64,000 bases of DNA from Sulfurisoma sp963709555 (GTDB taxonomy: Bacteria > Pseudomonadota > Gammaproteobacteria > Burkholderiales > Rhodocyclaceae). The notes under the pieces are model-generated. The model did no database searches. It was not told where the DNA came from and saw only the letters and a program-made list of their open reading frames with translations. The first letter of the stretch is position 1. Each line of letters begins with the position of its first letter. Made by a program: the position numbers and the translations under genes. The stretch spans positions 1 through 64,000 of the forward strand of contig CAVPWR010000008.1 in assembly GCA_963709555.1 (NCBI GenBank), given 5' to 3'. Positions 61,507 to 64,000 of this stretch are shown piece by piece.

Positions 61507-61883
61507 GTGTGGTCAAGCGCGCCCCTTGGGTGCCCGACCGTCAGGATATTGTCTGGATCGACTGCAATCCCCAGGCGGGGCGCGAAATGCGTGACGTTCA
61601 TCCCTTCCTGGTAATTTCTCCCCGAGCCTTCAACGAGCGGACATCACTGGTCATCGGCCTGCCAATGACGACTGCTGAATACAATGCCGATAATCCCTTC
61701 GCCGTCGCGGTAGGACGGGCGGCGGGAAAAAAGAACGACAAAATCAGCTATGTACTTTGCCACCAGCCCAAGTCTTTCGACTGGCGCGTGCGTGGTGCCT
61801 CGTCTCACCCCCTCAAACGTCTGTCCGATGCGCGATTCGCCGAGGTTCGCGCGTGCCTCAACCAGATCGTCCAGCTGGCTTAA
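61500..61883 (+). CDS. mazF: MazF/PemK-type mRNA interferase toxin
   Basis: The 127-residue protein shows the MazF hallmarks: WVPDRQDIVWIDCNPQAGRE near the N-terminus (the P-x-R-G-D-I-x-x-x-x-x-P-x-x-G-x-E pattern with Gln for Gly), HPFLVISPRAFNERTSL and SYVLCHQPKSFDWRVRG. It would cleave mRNA at short specific sequences. GTG at 61500 is chosen because GGGAG lies 7 bp before it; the next GTG at 61503 would overlap the mazE TGA. The Gln in the RQDI motif is a deviation from the usual RGDI. Confidence 0.9.
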   Translation: MVSVVKRAPWVPDRQDIVWIDCNPQAGREMRDVHPFLVISPRAFNERTSLVIGLPMTTAEYNADNPFAVAVGRAAGKKNDKISYVLCHQPKSFDWRVRGASSHPLKRLSDARFAEVRACLNQIVQLA

Positions 61884-61994
61884 CAGCCTGTCGGACTTCA
61901 TTCGCGGATGAATTGCCGACAAACCGGGATGGATGCAAGGCGCACCGCGCGGGCAATGGAGTAATCTACGCTTCACAAAAAAGCAGGAGGAGTC

Positions 61995-62591
61995 ATGTTC
62001 CAGGTTCGCATCCACGGACGCGGTGGGCAAGGGGTGGTGACGGCAGCCGAAATGCTGTCGGTGGCCGCCTTCGACGAGGGCCGCCATGCGCAAGCCTTTC
62101 CCAGTTTTGGCTCCGAGCGCATGGGCGCGCCGGTGGTGGCCTTCTGTCGCATCGACGACAAGGAAATCCGACTGCGCGAGCCCATCATGGAGCCCGACGC
62201 GATCATCATCCAGGACCCGACCCTGCTGCACCAGGTCGATGTCTTCGCCGGCCTCAAGCAGGATGGCCTGATTCTGATCAATACCAGCAAGACCTTCGAC
62301 CAGCTCGGGCTCGGCGACTTCGTCCGTAACTGGCCGCGCGAACGCCTATGCACCGTGCCGGCGATGGAACTGGCGCTGAAGCATGTCGGCCGCCCCGTTC
62401 CCAACGTGCCGCTGCTTGGCGGCTTCGCGGCGGCGGCGGGGGTACTGCAGCTCGAGTCGGTGATCAAGGCGATCAACGAGCGTTTCTCCGGCAAGGTGGC
62501 TGATGGCAACGTCGCCGCGGCGCGCGAAGCCTACGCCATCGTCAAGGCCGAGATGGCGGAGGCAGGCAGAAAGGAAACCGAGCATGCTTAA
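61995..62591 (+). CDS. porG: Pyruvate:ferredoxin oxidoreductase, gamma subunit
   Basis: The 198-residue protein is the gamma domain of 2-oxoacid:acceptor oxidoreductases, with RIHGRGGQGVVTAAEMLSVAAFD at the start, SFGSERMGAPVVAFCRI and NVPLLGGFAAAAGVL. PFOR oxidises pyruvate to acetyl-CoA with ferredoxin, or runs in reverse to fix CO2. AGGAGGAG lies before the ATG at 61995. It overlaps porA by 8 bp. Confidence 0.92.
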   Translation: MFQVRIHGRGGQGVVTAAEMLSVAAFDEGRHAQAFPSFGSERMGAPVVAFCRIDDKEIRLREPIMEPDAIIIQDPTLLHQVDVFAGLKQDGLILINTSKTFDQLGLGDFVRNWPRERLCTVPAMELALKHVGRPVPNVPLLGGFAAAAGVLQLESVIKAINERFSGKVADGNVAAAREAYAIVKAEMAEAGRKETEHA

Positions 62592-63849
62592 GCAAATGGA
62601 AGGCAGCCGGGCCGTGGCCGAAGCCGTGGCCCTGTGCCGGCCCGAGGTGATCTGCGCCTACCCGATTTCGCCGCAGACCCATATCGTCGAGGCGCTGGGC
62701 GAGATGGTGAAGGACGGACTTGCTCGCGCCCTGCGAATTCATCAACGTCGAGTCCGAATTCGCCGCGATGTCGGTTGCCATCGGCGCCTCGGCCGCCGGC
62801 GCCCGCAGCCTACACCGCGACGGCTTCGCAGGGCCTGCTCTACATGGTCGAAGCCGGTCTACAACGCTTCCGGCCTGGGCCTGCCCATCGTCATGACGGT
62901 TGCCAACCGCGCCATCGGCGCGCCGATCAACATCTGGAACGACCACTCCGATGCCCTGTCGCAGCGCGACTCGGGCTGGATCCAGCTGTTCGCCGAAACC
63001 AACCAGGAGGCGCTCGACCTGCATATCCAGGCCTTCAAGCTGGCGGAAGAGCTTTCGCTGCCGATCATGGTTTGCATGGACGGCTTCATCCTCACCCATG
63101 CCTACGAACGGGTGGATATGCCAACCCAGGCGCAAGTCGATGCCTACCTGCCCAGCTACGAGCCGCGCCAGGTGCTCGACCCGAAGGAACCGGTTTCGAT
63201 CGGTGCCATGGTCGGCCCCGAGGCTTTCATGGAAGTGCGTTATCTCGCCCACGCCCGGCAGATGCAGGCGCTCGAGCGCATTCCGCAATTGGCGCAGGAG
63301 TTTGCGACGGTGTTCGGCCGCGACAGCGGCGGCCTGATCCACACCTATCGCGCCGAGGATGCCGAGACCATCGTCATCGCCATGGGCTCGGTGCTGGGCA
63401 CGATCAAGGATACGGTCGATGCCATGCGCCTACCGGAAAATGGCGGCCACAAGATCGGCGTGCTCGGCATCACCAGCTTCCGCCCGTTTCCGCATGTTGC
63501 CGTGGCCGCGGCGCTGAAGCACTGCCAGCGCTTCGTCGTGCTGGAAAAGAGCCTTGCCGTGGGTGGCGGCGGCATCGTTGCCACCGATGTGCGCATGGCC
63601 GTCACCGGCATGGGGCTGAAGGGCCATACGGTCATCGCCGGCCTCGGCGGCCGCGCCATTACCGTGAAGTCGCTGACCGCGCTGTTCGAGAAGGCGTGCC
63701 GCGGCGACCTGGAGTTGATGACCTTCCTCGATCTCGACTGGAACGCGGTCAACAAGCAACTCGAACGCGAAAAGTCGCACCGCCGCACCGGGCCGGTCGC
63801 CGAAGCGCTGCTGCGCGACGTCGGCGTCGTCGCCTCGCGCAACTACTGA
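62584..63849 (+). CDS. porA: Pyruvate:ferredoxin oxidoreductase, alpha subunit (with masked frame errors)
   Basis: The start MEGSRAVAEAVALCRPEVICAYPISPQTHIVEAL and the region from VYNASGLGLPIVMTVANRAIG to the end are typical PorA, the transketolase-like pyrimidine-domain subunit. Between about 62720 and 62856 the encoded sequence is Arg-rich nonsense. Removing one base near each of 62720, 62809 and 62856 gives CEFINVESEFAAMSVAIGAS and SYTATASQGLLYMVEAVYN, the expected conserved segment. Because there are three insertions, the frame recovers and the gene looks intact at 421 residues; the true protein should have 420. It lies between porG and porB. Confidence 0.9.
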   Translation: MLKQMEGSRAVAEAVALCRPEVICAYPISPQTHIVEALGEMVKDGLARALRIHQRRVRIRRDVGCHRRLGRRRPQPTPRRLRRACSTWSKPVYNASGLGLPIVMTVANRAIGAPINIWNDHSDALSQRDSGWIQLFAETNQEALDLHIQAFKLAEELSLPIMVCMDGFILTHAYERVDMPTQAQVDAYLPSYEPRQVLDPKEPVSIGAMVGPEAFMEVRYLAHARQMQALERIPQLAQEFATVFGRDSGGLIHTYRAEDAETIVIAMGSVLGTIKDTVDAMRLPENGGHKIGVLGITSFRPFPHVAVAAALKHCQRFVVLEKSLAVGGGGIVATDVRMAVTGMGLKGHTVIAGLGGRAITVKSLTALFEKACRGDLELMTFLDLDWNAVNKQLEREKSHRRTGPVAEALLRDVGVVASRNY

Positions 63850-63862
63850 ACGGGAGACAAAT

Positions 63863-63940
63863 ATGGCCCCCACGCTCACTTCTTTCGCTGCCCCCACGGG
63901 GGGCGCCGCCCCCCTCGGGGCGGCCCTTCGGGAGTCGTAG
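63863..63940 (+). repeat. GC-rich leader repeat (family B) forming a 25-codon ORF before porB
   Basis: An ATG (63863) with a good ribosome site, GGGAGA 6 bp upstream, opens an ORF through the element CCCCCACGCTC ... TTCGCTGCCCCC ... GGGGGGCGCC ... CGGGGCGGCCC. It ends at TAG (63938-63940), 2 bp before the porB ATG. The element thus sits between the ribosome site and the porB start. Confidence 0.75.
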
Positions 63941-63942
63941 TC

Positions 63943-64000
63943 ATGTCCTTCCAACCCGTCAAGTTCTACCAGACCGGCACCTTTACCGTCGGCAACCGCC
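63943..64000 (+). CDS. porB: Pyruvate:ferredoxin oxidoreductase, beta subunit (partial)
   Basis: Only the first 19 codons are in the window (MSFQPVKFYQTGTFTVGNR), and the gene is cut by the right edge. The assignment rests on its place behind porG and porA; the beta subunit, which carries the thiamine-diphosphate site, is the one still missing. No ribosome site lies directly before this ATG except through the preceding repeat-derived leader ORF. Confidence 0.6.
   Translation, partial: MSFQPVKFYQTGTFTVGNR

Noticed and set aside
1..64000. CRISPR array, tRNA or rRNA genes, prophage
   Set aside because: No regularly spaced repeats, no cloverleaf-like or rRNA-like stretches and no phage genes were seen on reading both strands; no tool search was possible.

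Overview
This GC-rich 64 kb window comes from the chromosome of a chemolithoautotrophic betaproteobacterium. Gene content and order point to the Rhodocyclales/Nitrosomonadales area (relatives of Sulfuritalea or Thiobacillus), but I cannot name a genus. Reasons: a complete Calvin-Benson-Bassham (CBB) gene set with both form I and form II RuBisCO, each with its own CbbQ/CbbO activase pair; the lptD-surA-pdxA-rsmA block; an E3 with its own lipoyl domain, as in betaproteobacteria; and a homologue of the betaproteobacterial proteasome-like peptidase (BPH). No rRNA or tRNA gene and no CRISPR array was seen.

Layout. 1-4.5 kb: minus-strand signalling genes (HD-GYP regulator cut by the window edge, receiver protein, membrane histidine kinase). 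4.55-5.08 kb: remnant of an IS256-type transposase. 5.1-9.3 kb: ubiH-like, pepP, murU and amgK on the minus strand. 9.36-14.8 kb: lptD, surA, pdxA and rsmA on the plus strand. 14.9-21 kb: DUF2892 protein, Crp/FNR regulator, xth, a zinc-ribbon protein, a PilZ protein, prlC, a DUF2189 membrane protein and purC. 21.1-30.1 kb: minus-strand CBB operon fbp-prk-tkt-gap-pgk-pyk-fba, closed by a strong terminator. 30.1-32.1 kb: repeats, a cytochrome c and a secreted HELAH-motif protein. 32.1-38.7 kb: cbbY-cbbM-cbbQ2-cbbO2 with divergent cbbR1. 38.7-45.8 kb: cbbL-cbbS-cbbQ1-cbbO1 plus two unknown genes, with divergent cbbR2. 45.8-52.8 kb: LysE exporter, thioredoxin-like protein, rsmE, polyphosphate:AMP phosphotransferase, argA, yggX, phoU, rpiA. 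52.8-61 kb: an unknown gene and the pyruvate dehydrogenase operon aceE-aceF-bph-lpdA. 61.2-64 kb: mazEF and the start of a pyruvate:ferredoxin oxidoreductase operon porG-porA-porB.

How it fits together. RuBisCO (CbbLS or CbbM) makes 3-phosphoglycerate. Pgk, Gap, Fba, Fbp, Tkt, RpiA and Prk regenerate ribulose-1,5-bisphosphate. CbbY removes an inhibitory sugar bisphosphate and CbbQO reactivates inhibited RuBisCO. Pyruvate kinase, encoded in the same operon, and the two pyruvate-oxidising systems (PDH and PFOR) carry carbon on to acetyl-CoA. A shared inverted-repeat operator upstream of fbp, of cbbM and between cbbY and cbbR1 ties these loci into one likely CbbR regulon.

Most notable observations: (i) that shared operator; (ii) a proteasome-homologue gene inside the PDH operon; (iii) GC-rich repeats at translation starts that form short leader ORFs coupled to the next gene; (iv) a second, roughly 20-32 bp repeat found between genes and in frame inside aceF, lpdA and rsmA; (v) twelve single-base insertions that break the frames of conserved genes, which look like sequencing errors and should be settled before any gene is called a pseudogene.
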